Origin: Lysobacterales bacterium
Lineage (GTDB): Bacteria > Pseudomonadota > Gammaproteobacteria > Xanthomonadales > Ahniellaceae
Direction of reading: 5' to 3'
Length of the DNA: 64,000 nucleotides
Assembly (NCBI GenBank): GCA_016703225.1
Contig: JADJCM010000001.1
Location: 1,426,001 to 1,490,000 of the forward strand
Shown here: one piece after another, positions 41,468 through 56,107 of the stretch
How the letters are laid out: each line of letters starts with the position of its first letter
Numbering within the stretch: the first letter of the stretch is position 1
Notes under the pieces: generated by a model
Told to the model about the DNA's origin: nothing
Seen by the model: only the letters and a program-made list of their open reading frames with translations
Databases searched by the model: none
Program-made: the position numbers and the translations under genes

Positions 41468-42373
41468 ATGATGTCCACAGTCAGCCAGGCCAGCTCAAAG
41501 ACCGGTTTGCGGCACCGACGCTCCGGGCGCGGCGTGCTGTGCTCCGGCATGGCTCTGCTGGCGGCCTGCGCCACGAATGAGTCGAAGCCAAGCAAGAGTG
41601 TCGGGACCGAAATTGCACCGGTCGCGGTCACGCTCGAACCGATCCGTCAGGATCTCGAATTCAAGCTCGAAGCCGGGCAACCGGTGCACATCGACAACCC
41701 CTACGGCGGCGTGTTCCTGCGCTTCGGTGGCTACGAGCACCAGCTGGGTCTGCACACCACCCTGCAACAGCCGGCACAGGCGCCGGTGATCCGATTCGAA
41801 CCGCGCAGCATCGACGGCCGCTTCGAGATCGCGCCGCGCCTGCCCGAGGGCGACGCGCTCGCGGCCGGCCAGCGCTTCGATCTGGTGGCGTACATCCCGC
41901 AGCGGCATGCGGTCACGGTGCGCACCCTGGCGGGCAGCATCGAGAGTCGCGGCGTGCAGTCCGATATCGCGTTGCGCTCGGACAGCGGCGATTTGGCGGT
42001 GCGCGGCAACGAGGGCCTGGTCCAGGCCGAGACCGGCGCCGGCAGCATCGAAGCGGCGTTCGCGGGTGTGGCGACCGCAGGTTCGCGTCAGCGGCTGGCG
42101 ACGACCACCGGAACGATCATCGTCGGCGTGACCGACGCCCTCGCCGCGGAAGTGCGCCTGGCAACTTCAGCGCCGTTCACCACCGACTACTCGCTCGACG
42201 TCGTGCACCACGGCGGCGCCGAGCCCAACAAGAGCGCGCAGGCGCGCATCGGCAAGGTCGATGCAGCGGCACCCGCGTTGCTCGAACTGCACAGCCTGCG
42301 CGGCGACATCCGCCTGCTGCGGCGTGCGGTGTACATCGATGTCCCGGTTGCTCCACCCGCGCCTTCCGGCTGA
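41468..42373 (+). CDS. DUF4097-like putative lipoprotein
   Basis: A 301-residue exported protein. The N-terminus has an Arg-rich stretch, then VLCSGMALLAACATNESKPS, a lipobox LAAC. The mature region is a repetitive beta-helix-like sequence (IPQRHAVTVRTLAGSIESRG, SDIALRSDSGDLAVRGNEGL, ETGAGSIEAAFAGVATAGSR, GDIRLLRRAVYIDVP), as in DUF4097 putative adhesins. No enzymatic motif is seen. ATG codons at 41468 and 41471 are both possible. It lies between two exoprotein genes but is separated from the M4 gene by a terminator, so it is probably transcribed separately. Function unknown. Confidence 0.65.
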   Translation: MMSTVSQASSKTGLRHRRSGRGVLCSGMALLAACATNESKPSKSVGTEIAPVAVTLEPIRQDLEFKLEAGQPVHIDNPYGGVFLRFGGYEHQLGLHTTLQQPAQAPVIRFEPRSIDGRFEIAPRLPEGDALAAGQRFDLVAYIPQRHAVTVRTLAGSIESRGVQSDIALRSDSGDLAVRGNEGLVQAETGAGSIEAAFAGVATAGSRQRLATTTGTIIVGVTDALAAEVRLATSAPFTTDYSLDVVHHGGAEPNKSAQARIGKVDAAAPALLELHSLRGDIRLLRRAVYIDVPVAPPAPSG

Positions 42374-42449
42374 TCCACGAAGGCAACGCAACACGCAGCA
42401 CGAGAAGCGAATACACGCTCAGACACATCCACTCTTGGGGAGTTAGGGA

Positions 42450-45284
42450 ATGAATGTTTCACGCAACTTGAAAGCGGTCGCGATGGCACTGCTGTTGCCG
42501 TTTGCCGCCAATGCCAATCCACCGCAGGTAGGCGAGCCGGTGACGCCGCAGAGTTTCAGTGGCGATATCCGCAACCTGCCGACCGCCGCACCTTGGGCGC
42601 CGGGCATGCTCATCCGCGAAGCGCACAAACGCCAGTACCGCGCGCCCGATGCGCGCGCGCCGCACGCGCCGGCGAACAAGCCGACCAAGCCCGACGGCCT
42701 GCCCGAACTGCAGCAGATGTGGGACGAGAGCAATGCCCGCAGCCTCGGCGCCACCAATGCCGGCGGCCACGTCAGCATCAACAACGGCTCGACCGGCGTC
42801 AGCCCGGGCGACCCGGTGGTCGAAGTCGGCCCCAGCCACATCCTGTATGGCGTAAATGGTTCGAGCGGCACCACCTTCACTGTGTACGACAAGGCCGGCA
42901 CCAAGCTCGCCGGCCCGACCACGTTCAAGTCGTTGGCCACCGCCGGCAGCGCCTGCGCTACCTCGGTGTCCGATCCGATCATCATGTTTGATCGCATCGC
43001 CAACCGCTGGTTCATGCTGGAAATGGGCGGTTCGAGTTCCACGCCCTACCTGTGCACCTACGTCTCCAAGACCAGCGACCCGGTCAGCGGCGGCTGGTGG
43101 TACTACGGCTTCTCGGCACCGAGCACGCCTGACTACCCGCACTGCGGCATCTGGAACAACGCTTACGTCTGCGGTGACAACGAGGGCAATGCCCAGGTCA
43201 GCGTTTACGCGTTCGACCGCGAGCGCATGCTGCTTGGCCAGACTGCGCGTGCGGCCCAGCGCTTCGCCTCGGTGCCGAAACTGGCGGGCTATGGCTTCCA
43301 GATCCTGACGCCGGCGACCTTCTACGGCACCACCGCGATCCCGGCTGGCAGCAAGCAGATCCTCGCCCGTCACAACGACGACGAAGCGCATGCCGGCACC
43401 GGTGCGAATGGCAGCGCCGACTACATCGACCTGTACTCGATGAACATCGACTGGACCACGCCGGCGAACAGCGGCATCACTACGCTGCCGCGCGTTGCCA
43501 TCACCGAGTTCAACAGCTGGTTTACCAACTACTCGACCTTCGCGACCGTGCCGCAGCCCGGTTCGACCTCGAAGCTCGACCCGATCCGCGAAGTGATCCT
43601 GAACCAGCTCATGTACCGCAACATGGGTACGCATGAAGCCATCATCGGCACCTTCGCGACCAACCAGAACAGCGCGCGTACCGGCACCGTCGTCGATTCC
43701 GGCATCCGCTGGTTCGAACTGCGCAAGTCCGGCACCGGCAACTGGGCGCTGCATCAGGAAGGCACCTACAGCCCGGGCGACACCAGCACGCACCACCTGC
43801 TCGGCACCGTCGCGATGGACAAGAACGGCAACATCGGCATGGCCTACAACGTCACCAAGACCACTTCGCCGACCGTGTACGCCTCGCTGCGCTACACCGG
43901 CCGCTCGCCGGCCGACGCTTCCGGCGTGATGTCGCTGGGTGAGAACGAAGTTGCGACCGGCTCCGCCGCCGAAACCTCGGGTCGCTGGGGCGACTACTAC
44001 CAGATGACTGTCGATCCGGCCGATGACTGCACCTTCTACCTGGTCGGCTCGTATCGTCCCTCGGGTTCGTGGAATACCCGCATCGCCGACTTCAAGTTCA
44101 GCAACTGCGGCACCACCGGCACCACCTACTCGATCTCGGGCACCATCGCCAATGGCTCCGGCGTGGGCATCGCCAACGTCAGCGTCAGCAATGGCTCGTC
44201 CAGCACCACCACCAACAGCAGCGGCGCCTACACACTGGCCAATCTCGCCAACGCCACCTACACCATCACGCCCACGCTCTCCGGCTACAGCTTCTCGCCG
44301 GTGAACCGCAGCGTGGTCGTGAACGGCGCCAACGTGACTGGCCAGAACTTCACCGGCACCGCGACCACGACGACGTACTCGATCTCGGGCACGATCACCA
44401 CCAGCACCGGAACCGGCATCAACGGCGTCAGCGTCAGCACCGGCTCGGCCAGTGCCACCACCAACAGCAGCGGCGCCTACACCATCGCCAATCTCGCCAA
44501 CGGCACCTACACGGTGACGCCGTCGCTCGCCGGTTACACCTTCTCGCCGGTCAATCGAGCCGTCACCATCAGCAGCGCCAACCAGACCGCGCAGAACTTC
44601 ACCGGCAGCGTCATCACCAGCAACGTGCTGAGCAAGGGCGTTGCGGTGACCGGGCTCGGTGCCAGCACCGGCAATTCGCTGAACTACACGATGGTGGTGC
44701 CCGCGGGCGCGACCAACCTGACGTTCACGATGTCCGGCGGTACCGGCGATGCCGATCTGTACGTGAAGTTCGGCGCTGCGCCGGACGACACCGTGTACGA
44801 CTGCCGTCCGTACAAGTCCGGCAATGCCGAAACCTGCACCTTCGCGGCGCCCTCGTCCGGCACCTACTACGTCCGCATCAAGGCCTACTCGACCTTCTCC
44901 GGTGTCAGCATCGTCGGCAACTACAGCACCGGTGGCGGCACCCGCCAGACCTACAGCAACACCACCGACTACAACATCGGCGACAACACCACGGTGGACT
45001 CGCCGATCACGGTCAGCGGTCGCAGCGGCAATGCCTGGACCGACACCTCGGTCTCGGTGAACATCGTGCACACCTACCAGGGCGACCTGAAGGTGGACCT
45101 GGTGGCACCGGATGGCACCCTCTACAACATCCACAACCGCACCGGGTCGGGCACTGACAACGTCATCAAGACGGTGTCCCTGAATCTGTCCTCCGAGGTG
45201 ATCAATGGGACCTGGAAGCTGCGGGTGAACGACAACGCCGCCGGCGACGTCGGCTACATCAACAGCTGGTCGATCACGATGTGA
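42450..45284 (+). CDS. Large secreted protein with two carboxypeptidase-regulatory-like repeats, PPC and P domain
   Basis: A 944-residue exported protein of unknown activity. The signal peptide MNVSRNLKAVAMALLLPFAA ends at NA. Residues about 30-550 form an unrecognised domain with DPIIMFDRIANRWFMLEMGG, DYPHCGIWNNAYVCGDNEGN, MYRNMGTHEAIIGTF and SGRWGDYYQMTVDPADDCTF. It looks like a beta-propeller and has no HExxH or Ser-protease motif. Two 83-residue repeats (TYSISGTI...QNFTG) resemble CarboxypepD-reg/Cna-B-like domains. A PPC domain and the P-domain cassette end the protein, as in the flanking proteases. TTGGGGAG precedes the ATG. A terminator follows at 45315. The catalytic identity remains open; an adhesin or substrate-binding exoprotein is possible. 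Confidence 0.75.
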   Translation: MNVSRNLKAVAMALLLPFAANANPPQVGEPVTPQSFSGDIRNLPTAAPWAPGMLIREAHKRQYRAPDARAPHAPANKPTKPDGLPELQQMWDESNARSLGATNAGGHVSINNGSTGVSPGDPVVEVGPSHILYGVNGSSGTTFTVYDKAGTKLAGPTTFKSLATAGSACATSVSDPIIMFDRIANRWFMLEMGGSSSTPYLCTYVSKTSDPVSGGWWYYGFSAPSTPDYPHCGIWNNAYVCGDNEGNAQVSVYAFDRERMLLGQTARAAQRFASVPKLAGYGFQILTPATFYGTTAIPAGSKQILARHNDDEAHAGTGANGSADYIDLYSMNIDWTTPANSGITTLPRVAITEFNSWFTNYSTFATVPQPGSTSKLDPIREVILNQLMYRNMGTHEAIIGTFATNQNSARTGTVVDSGIRWFELRKSGTGNWALHQEGTYSPGDTSTHHLLGTVAMDKNGNIGMAYNVTKTTSPTVYASLRYTGRSPADASGVMSLGENEVATGSAAETSGRWGDYYQMTVDPADDCTFYLVGSYRPSGSWNTRIADFKFSNCGTTGTTYSISGTIANGSGVGIANVSVSNGSSSTTTNSSGAYTLANLANATYTITPTLSGYSFSPVNRSVVVNGANVTGQNFTGTATTTTYSISGTITTSTGTGINGVSVSTGSASATTNSSGAYTIANLANGTYTVTPSLAGYTFSPVNRAVTISSANQTAQNFTGSVITSNVLSKGVAVTGLGASTGNSLNYTMVVPAGATNLTFTMSGGTGDADLYVKFGAAPDDTVYDCRPYKSGNAETCTFAAPSSGTYYVRIKAYSTFSGVSIVGNYSTGGGTRQTYSNTTDYNIGDNTTVDSPITVSGRSGNAWTDTSVSVNIVHTYQGDLKVDLVAPDGTLYNIHNRTGSGTDNVIKTVSLNLSSEVINGTWKLRVNDNAAGDVGYINSWSITM
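44124..44621 (+). repeat. Tandem repeat of two 83-codon modules
   Basis: Two adjacent modules (44124-44372 and 44373-44621) encode TYSISGTI...TNSSGAYT...SPVNR...QNFTG in the same order. They are of the carboxypeptidase regulatory-like or Cna-B-like beta-sandwich type and probably act as spacers between the N-terminal domain and the PPC/P cassette. Confidence 0.75.
44949..45281 (+). repeat. P-domain cassette, copy 2
   Basis: 333 bases, aligned without gaps to 41032-41364 and 47248-47580, forming the C-terminus of the secreted protein of unknown function. Differences from copy 1 cluster at APSS to AWTD and in the last 35 residues. Confidence 0.85.
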
Positions 45285-45314
45285 TCGACGCAACACCGCT
45301 AGCTTGAACCATGC

Positions 45315-45339
45315 ACAACCCCGGCTCGTCCGGGGTTGT
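45315..45339 (+). terminator. Intrinsic terminator after the large secreted protein gene
   Basis: ACAACCCCGG-ctcgt-CCGGGGTTGT is a perfect 10-bp hairpin followed by gtcttt. It lies between the stop at 45284 and the next ribosome site. Confidence 0.85.
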
Positions 45340-45369
45340 GTCTTTCGGGACTTTGAAGGAGTAGTTCAC

Positions 45370-47583
<2,214 letters not shown>

Positions 47584-47607
47584 CGCCGCTGCAGGCGTTC
47601 GACCCCG

Positions 47608-47636
47608 CGAAGGCCTCGGCGAACCCGGGGCCTTCG
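47608..47636. terminator. Intrinsic terminator after the M28 gene
   Basis: CGAAGGCC and GGCCTTCG pair across a 13-base loop, followed by ttgtt. It is placed between the convergent M28 and sulfotransferase genes. Confidence 0.7.
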
Positions 47637-47640
47637 TTGT

Positions 47641-49242
47641 TCAGGCGCCGCGCAGGCCGCGCCCGGCGAGTGCCGCACGCAAGGGGTCGAGCAAGGCACC
47701 ATAGTCGCTGGTGCGGGCGGTATCGCGGCGCAATGGCTGACGCACCTGGGCGGCGCTGGCGGTGCGCACGCTGCGTTCGGCACTCGCGTAGTCGAGGCAG
47801 CGCGCGTCGAAGTCTAGGCCACACGACGCGAGCAGCGCGCGCAACTGTGGCTCGGGCTCGGCGACCAAGGCCTCGTAGTGCTGCACGTGCACCTGCTGCG
47901 GATCACTGCCCCGCCACGCATCGAGTGCGCGTTCGCACAGTTGCAGGTAGGCGGCGATGTCGGCGAAGTCGCAGGAGAAATGCGGCAACTGGTAGAACTG
48001 CTGCTTGAAGCATGACCATGCGGTTTCGAGCGGATCGCGGCGCATGTCGATGATGTGCGCTCCCGGCAGCATCGCGCGCAGGACGCCGACGTGCTTCCAG
48101 TTGTCCGGCTGTTTGTCGCTGTGGCGCGGCTTGCGCGTCCGCCAGCGCGCGGTGCGCTTCAGGTACTCGCGGCCGAGGCGCAGCCAGTCCTGCGCGCTTG
48201 CCTTCGCGATCCACTCCGGATAGGGCTGTCGACGGCGCTGCGATTCGGCCTGCAGCACATCGCCGAGATCGTCGAGTTCGCTTGCCCCTTCGACATTGGG
48301 GTGCGCGGCGAGCATCTGTTCGAGCAAGGTCGAGCCCGATCGCGGCAGGCCGACGATGAAGATCACCTCCGCCCCGAACTTCGGGTTCGGCGGCTTCGGC
48401 AGTTGCCGGGTGAGCGCGAGCACGCGTTCCACGTACTGGCGCAGCGCAGCTTCACTCCAGGGCGCGCGCCGGCGCAGCCAGGCATTGGCCTGCACAAGTG
48501 CGGCGTAGGCTTCGGCTGCATGACCGTGGTCTTCCTCGACCTTGCCCAGGGCGAAGCCGATCGCTATTCGGTCGTTCTCGCTGGTGTCGGAGCTGTGCAG
48601 CAGTGCGAGCAACTGCTCGCGGTCGGCATCGGTGAGCGGCTGTGTCTTGATGTTGGCGAGTCCGCGCCAGGCATCGCCGCAGGCCGGATGCACCGTCAGC
48701 GCCGCGCGATAGGCCGCCGTCGCTGCGTCGAAGCGACCCAGATGCACCAGGGCATCGGCAAGCAGGATGCGCGCCGGCAGGAACCGGGCATCGACCGCAA
48801 CCGCCTGGGTGAGCACCTGCACCGCCGACTCGCTCTCGCCGCGCAACTGGTGCTGGCGTCCGAGATTGAACCAGGGCATGGCCTGTTCCGGTGCAAGCGC
48901 GGCTGCGCGACGCCAACTGCTCATCGCTGCGTCGATTTCGCCGAGCGCTGCCTGGGCGTTGCCGAGGTCGCTGTGGATCAGGCCATCGTCAGCGCGCAGC
49001 GCAAGCGCGCGGCGCAACGCGTTCACCGCATCTGCCGGCCTGCGCGAGACGCTGTGCAGGATCCCGAGCAAGCGCCAGGCTTCCGGATGCCCTCGATGGC
49101 GGGCGACGACCGCATCGAGGTGCATGCGCGCCGACTCGCCGGCACCGTCGCGGATCGCACGCGCGGCTGCTTCCAGCTGGGCGACAGCGTCTGCGGGCAG
49201 ACCGTGCGTGCGGCCACGACCGGCGGTAGCGGAGTCGGACAC
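47641..49242 (-). CDS. TPR-repeat sulfotransferase family protein
   Basis: A 533-residue protein. The first 240 residues are TPR-like helical pairs (HPEAWRLLGILHSVSRRPAD, GLIHSDLGNAQAALGEIDAA, AMPWFNLGRQHQLRGESESA). The C-terminal domain is a PAPS-dependent sulfotransferase: the 5'-phosphosulfate loop is IFIVGLPRSGSTLLEQMLAA, and the 3'-phosphate region is IIDMRRDPLETAWSCFKQQF. The acceptor cannot be deduced; in related TPR-sulfotransferases it may be a protein or glycan. The GTG at 49242 is the likely start, with no strong ribosome site. It is transcribed leftward, with 96 bases between it and dctM upstream. Confidence 0.87.
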   Translation of the reverse strand: MSDSATAGRGRTHGLPADAVAQLEAAARAIRDGAGESARMHLDAVVARHRGHPEAWRLLGILHSVSRRPADAVNALRRALALRADDGLIHSDLGNAQAALGEIDAAMSSWRRAAALAPEQAMPWFNLGRQHQLRGESESAVQVLTQAVAVDARFLPARILLADALVHLGRFDAATAAYRAALTVHPACGDAWRGLANIKTQPLTDADREQLLALLHSSDTSENDRIAIGFALGKVEEDHGHAAEAYAALVQANAWLRRRAPWSEAALRQYVERVLALTRQLPKPPNPKFGAEVIFIVGLPRSGSTLLEQMLAAHPNVEGASELDDLGDVLQAESQRRRQPYPEWIAKASAQDWLRLGREYLKRTARWRTRKPRHSDKQPDNWKHVGVLRAMLPGAHIIDMRRDPLETAWSCFKQQFYQLPHFSCDFADIAAYLQLCERALDAWRGSDPQQVHVQHYEALVAEPEPQLRALLASCGLDFDARCLDYASAERSVRTASAAQVRQPLRRDTARTSDYGALLDPLRAALAGRGLRGA

Positions 49243-49338
49243 GAAAATGGATGCTCGGCGGCTGCGAAGCGCCGATCATAACCGTGAGCATCGCGGGTCG
49301 GGTGGCGCCGTGTCATGCGCCTGGCCGCCGCGTGCGCC

Positions 49339-50718
49339 TCAGTCCGCAAGCAACCGAGTGGGCAACCAGGTTGCAAGTTGCGGCCACAGGCACATGATCA
49401 GCAGCATCAGCACCTGCAAGGCGATGAACGGCACCGCGCCGCGGTAAATATCGGCGGTGCGCAGGGTCGGCGGAGCGACGCCACGCAGATAGAACAGCGC
49501 GAAGCCGAACGGTGGTGTGAGAAAGCTGGTCTGCAGGTTCACCGCGAACAGTACGCCGAGCCAGACCGGGTCGATGCCGAGCGCGAGCAGTGGCGGTGCG
49601 GTCAGCGGCACGACCACGAAGATGATCTCGATGAAGTCGATGACGAAGCCGAGCAGGAACATCACCAGGCAGACGAAGAACAACGCGCCCCACTTGCCGC
49701 CGGGCAGGTCGGTGAGCAATCCGTGTACCGCGTCGTCGCCGCCGAAGCCGCGGAACACCAGCGAGAACAGCGCCGCGCCGATCAGGATCAGGAACACCAT
49801 GCTGCTCACCAGCACGGTCTGCTGCATCACCTCGCGCAGGCGGGCCAGGCTCAATTCGCGGCCGAGTAGACCGAACAGCATCGCACCGACGGCGCCGACC
49901 GCGGCGGCCTCGGAAGGCGTGGCGATGCCGTACAGGATCGAACCGAGCACCGCGAGGATCAGCAGCAACGGCGCCGCCAGCGCCTGGAGCAGGTCGGTGG
50001 GGCCGATCGCTGCGCGTTCGCTGGCGGGAATCGCCGGCGCGCGTTCGGGATGGCGCCAGGCGGTCCACAGGATGTAGACCAGATACAACGCGACCAGCGC
50101 CATTCCGGGCAGCAGCGCGCCACTGAACAGGTCGCCGACTGCGACCGTTTTCGGCGCGTAGATGCCTTGTTTCAACTGCGCCTGCTGGTAGGCATTCGAG
50201 AGCACGTCGCCGAGCAGCACCAGCACCACCGACGGTGGAATGATCTGGCCGAGGGTGCCGGCAGCGCAGATGGTGCCGCTGGCGAGGCGCGCGTCGTAGC
50301 CATAGCGCAGCATGGTCGGCAGCGCGATCAGGCCCATCGTGGTCACGGTCGCGCCGACGATGCCGGTGGAGGCGGCGAGCACCGCGCCGACCAGCATCAC
50401 CGACACCGCGAGCCCGCCGCGCAGACCGCCGAACAATGCGCCCATGGTCAGCAGCAGCTTCTCGGCGATGCGCGCGCGCTCCAGCATCACGCCCATGAAC
50501 ACGAACAGCGGCACCGCCAGTAGGGTGTCGTTGCTCATGGTGCCGAACACGCGATTCGGCAGCGCTTCGAGAAACACCGGGTCGAAGGCGCCGAGCGCGG
50601 TGCCGATGGCGGCGAAGATCAGGCCGACGCCGGCCAGCGTCATTGCCACCGGATAGCCGAGCATCAACGCGGCGCAGAGCCCGAGGAACATCAGGATGGC
50701 CCAGCCGCCGCCGCTCAT
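49339..50718 (-). CDS. dctM: TRAP transporter large membrane subunit (DctM)
   Basis: A 459-residue inner-membrane protein with about 12 hydrophobic segments. Family motifs include FGTMSNDTLLAVPLFVFMGV, GASTGIVGATVTTMGLIALP, GTICAAGTLGQIIPPSVVLV, IATPSEAAAVGAVGAMLFGL and FVIDFIEIIFVVVPLTAPPL. It forms the sodium-coupled transport unit with DctQ. It overlaps dctQ by four bases. The start at 50718 gives MSGGGWAILMFLG; an earlier start would bury extra Ala/Arg residues. The only substrate-binding protein visible is at 37658-38740, on the opposite strand. Confidence 0.92.
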   Translation of the reverse strand: MSGGGWAILMFLGLCAALMLGYPVAMTLAGVGLIFAAIGTALGAFDPVFLEALPNRVFGTMSNDTLLAVPLFVFMGVMLERARIAEKLLLTMGALFGGLRGGLAVSVMLVGAVLAASTGIVGATVTTMGLIALPTMLRYGYDARLASGTICAAGTLGQIIPPSVVLVLLGDVLSNAYQQAQLKQGIYAPKTVAVGDLFSGALLPGMALVALYLVYILWTAWRHPERAPAIPASERAAIGPTDLLQALAAPLLLILAVLGSILYGIATPSEAAAVGAVGAMLFGLLGRELSLARLREVMQQTVLVSSMVFLILIGAALFSLVFRGFGGDDAVHGLLTDLPGGKWGALFFVCLVMFLLGFVIDFIEIIFVVVPLTAPPLLALGIDPVWLGVLFAVNLQTSFLTPPFGFALFYLRGVAPPTLRTADIYRGAVPFIALQVLMLLIMCLWPQLATWLPTRLLAD

Positions 50719-51257
50719 GGCCCGACCCCCGGCGCATGCGCGGGCGATTCGCTGCCCGTGCGCAGGCGCTGCCATGCCGCCACCGCCTGGGCGATGCCTT
50801 GCAGCCCGAGCAACGCAGCGGCGATCGGAATCAGCGTCTTCAACAGGAACACGCCGGGCAGGCCGCCGGGTTCACGCGAGCCCTCGCGCACCGACCAGGC
50901 CATGGCGACGTAGTCGAGGCTGACCCAGAGCAGGAACGTGCAGAATGGCAACAGCAGCAGCAGCGTGCCGATCAGGTCGGCAAGCGCGCGACCGCGCGGC
51001 GTCAGGCGCTGGTAGACGAGGTCGACGCGCACGTGCGCGTCGCGCTTGAGGGTGAACGCGGCACCGAGCAGGAACACCATGCTGTGCAACCACAGCGTGG
51101 TTTCCTGGGCGGCGATCGATCCGAGCGAGAACGCGTAGCGAGCGGCTACCAGCGCGAACACCAGCAGCACCAGCAGCAAGGTCAGCCACGCCAGCGCTCG
51201 CCCGATCCACTCGTTCAGCGCGTCGATGCGCGCGCACGCCGCCTGCAGGAAACGCAT
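50715..51257 (-). CDS. dctQ: TRAP transporter small membrane subunit (DctQ)
   Basis: A 180-residue protein with four predicted membrane helices, the normal DctQ layout: LAWLTLLLVLLVFALVAARY, TTLWLHSMVFLLGAAFTLKR (with the typical DAHVRVDL following), LIGTLLLLLPFCTFLLWVSL and TLIPIAAALLGLQGIAQAVA. It overlaps dctM by four bases. The upstream GNAT gene ends only four bases before its start, so acetyltransferase and transporter genes are probably cotranscribed. Confidence 0.88.
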   Translation of the reverse strand: MRFLQAACARIDALNEWIGRALAWLTLLLVLLVFALVAARYAFSLGSIAAQETTLWLHSMVFLLGAAFTLKRDAHVRVDLVYQRLTPRGRALADLIGTLLLLLPFCTFLLWVSLDYVAMAWSVREGSREPGGLPGVFLLKTLIPIAAALLGLQGIAQAVAAWQRLRTGSESPAHAPGVGP

Positions 51258-51261
51258 CGTC

Positions 51262-51705
51262 TCAGCTGATGTCGATCGAGAAATGGTGGCTGGTGATGGC
51301 CATGCGCTGGCCCAGGTAGAACGCGTGCGCGGCGTGGCGATGCACGCCGGAGTCGAGGTGCAGGGCCTCGCACTTCAGGCGCTTGGCCTCGCGGTAGAGC
51401 CAGGCGAACAGCAGCTTGCCGTAGCCCTTGTCGCGCGACTCGGCGGTGGTCACGAAATCATCGACGTACATCGTCGGCCCGCACACCAGGAAGGTCATCA
51501 GCCGATAGCCGGCCACGGCCTTGACTTGGTCGCCATCCCACAGTGCCGCGATCTCGTAGCCTTCCTTGCGCTGGGTGGCGACTGCGGCCAGGAAGGAATC
51601 GAGATCGAGATGCTGGCGCAACTCGCGCATCACCGGGAACGCGGCCTTGAGTGCGCTGATCGAATTCGACTTGCGGATCGTCACCGTGCTTTCGTGCCGA
51701 GCCAT
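51262..51705 (-). CDS. GNAT family N-acetyltransferase
   Basis: A 147-residue acetyl-CoA-dependent transferase. The core has VAGYRLMTFLVCGPTMYVDD, the acetyl-CoA loop TAESRDKGYGKLLFAWLYRE (Q/RxxGxG/A-like RDKGYG) and a final LHLDSGVHRHAAHAFYLGQR, all usual for GNATs. The target molecule is unknown. It is translationally close to dctQ downstream and one base from the DUF2782 gene stop on the same strand, so DUF2782, GNAT, dctQ and dctM may form one leftward unit. Confidence 0.87.
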   Translation of the reverse strand: MARHESTVTIRKSNSISALKAAFPVMRELRQHLDLDSFLAAVATQRKEGYEIAALWDGDQVKAVAGYRLMTFLVCGPTMYVDDFVTTAESRDKGYGKLLFAWLYREAKRLKCEALHLDSGVHRHAAHAFYLGQRMAITSHHFSIDIS

Positions 51706-51706
51706 T

Positions 51707-52102
51707 TCAGTCCCACTCGTACAGCGTGTAGTAGACCGCGCGCACCGGGCCGTCCTCGCCTTCGTACTCGAGGCGACCGTTGCCGTCGGTGTCGAGATAG
51801 GTGTAAGGCACGCCGCGCTCGGGCACGACGCGGATCATGTACAGCTGCGATCCGTGCCGGTATTCCTCGATCAGCGCACCCTTGACGTTGCGGATGGTAA
51901 CCGTCGGTGGCGGTTCCTCGGGCGGCTGCGCCTTCTCCGGTAGTGGCGGATCGCTCGGACGTGGCGCATCCGCGACCTTGGTCGGCGCGGCTTCGGCTTG
52001 GGTGGCAGGCTTGGCGTCGGGCTTGTCGGTCGTGGCGGGCGCCGCGGCCAGGACGATCGGCAGCGGCAGGGCGAGTGCGAGGATCAAGGTCAGGATGCGC
52101 AT
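51707..52102 (-). CDS. DUF2782 family exported protein
   Basis: A 131-residue protein with a signal peptide (MRILTLILALALPLPIVLAA), a Pro/Ala-rich linker of about 50 residues, and a C-terminal beta domain (PTVTIRNVKGALIEEYRHGS, QLYMIRVVPERGVPYTYLDT, YYTLYEWD) typical of DUF2782. The family is usually encoded near polA; here polA lies about 5 kb away, with two signalling genes between. Function unknown, likely periplasmic. The ATG at 52102 is chosen for the signal peptide. Confidence 0.85.
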   Translation of the reverse strand: MRILTLILALALPLPIVLAAAPATTDKPDAKPATQAEAAPTKVADAPRPSDPPLPEKAQPPEEPPPTVTIRNVKGALIEEYRHGSQLYMIRVVPERGVPYTYLDTDGNGRLEYEGEDGPVRAVYYTLYEWD

Positions 52103-52115
52103 GGCGGCTAGCTTA

Positions 52116-56000
<3,885 letters not shown>

Positions 56001-56107
56001 GCGTCACCGAGTCCAGGGAGCGCCGATCATAGCCCGCGTGCGCGCGCCGTCGCGACCGCCACGCGTGTTAGTCTCGCCTCCCCTTGCGTTGTCCCAGGAA
56101 CGCGCCG

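Noticed and set aside
38722..41631. Very long leftward open frame (969 codons) opposite the M4 protease
   Set aside because: It is antisense to a gene with a complete catalytic signature. Its translation is His/Arg/Val-rich low-complexity sequence without motifs, as expected for shadow frames in high-GC DNA. The same holds for 42459-45296, 45274-47433, 29275-32265 and 32319-34565 on the minus strand.
44124..44621. CRISPR-like or minisatellite repeat
   Set aside because: The two 249-base units are coding modules in frame and do not form short repeats with spacers. No CRISPR array was seen anywhere in the window.
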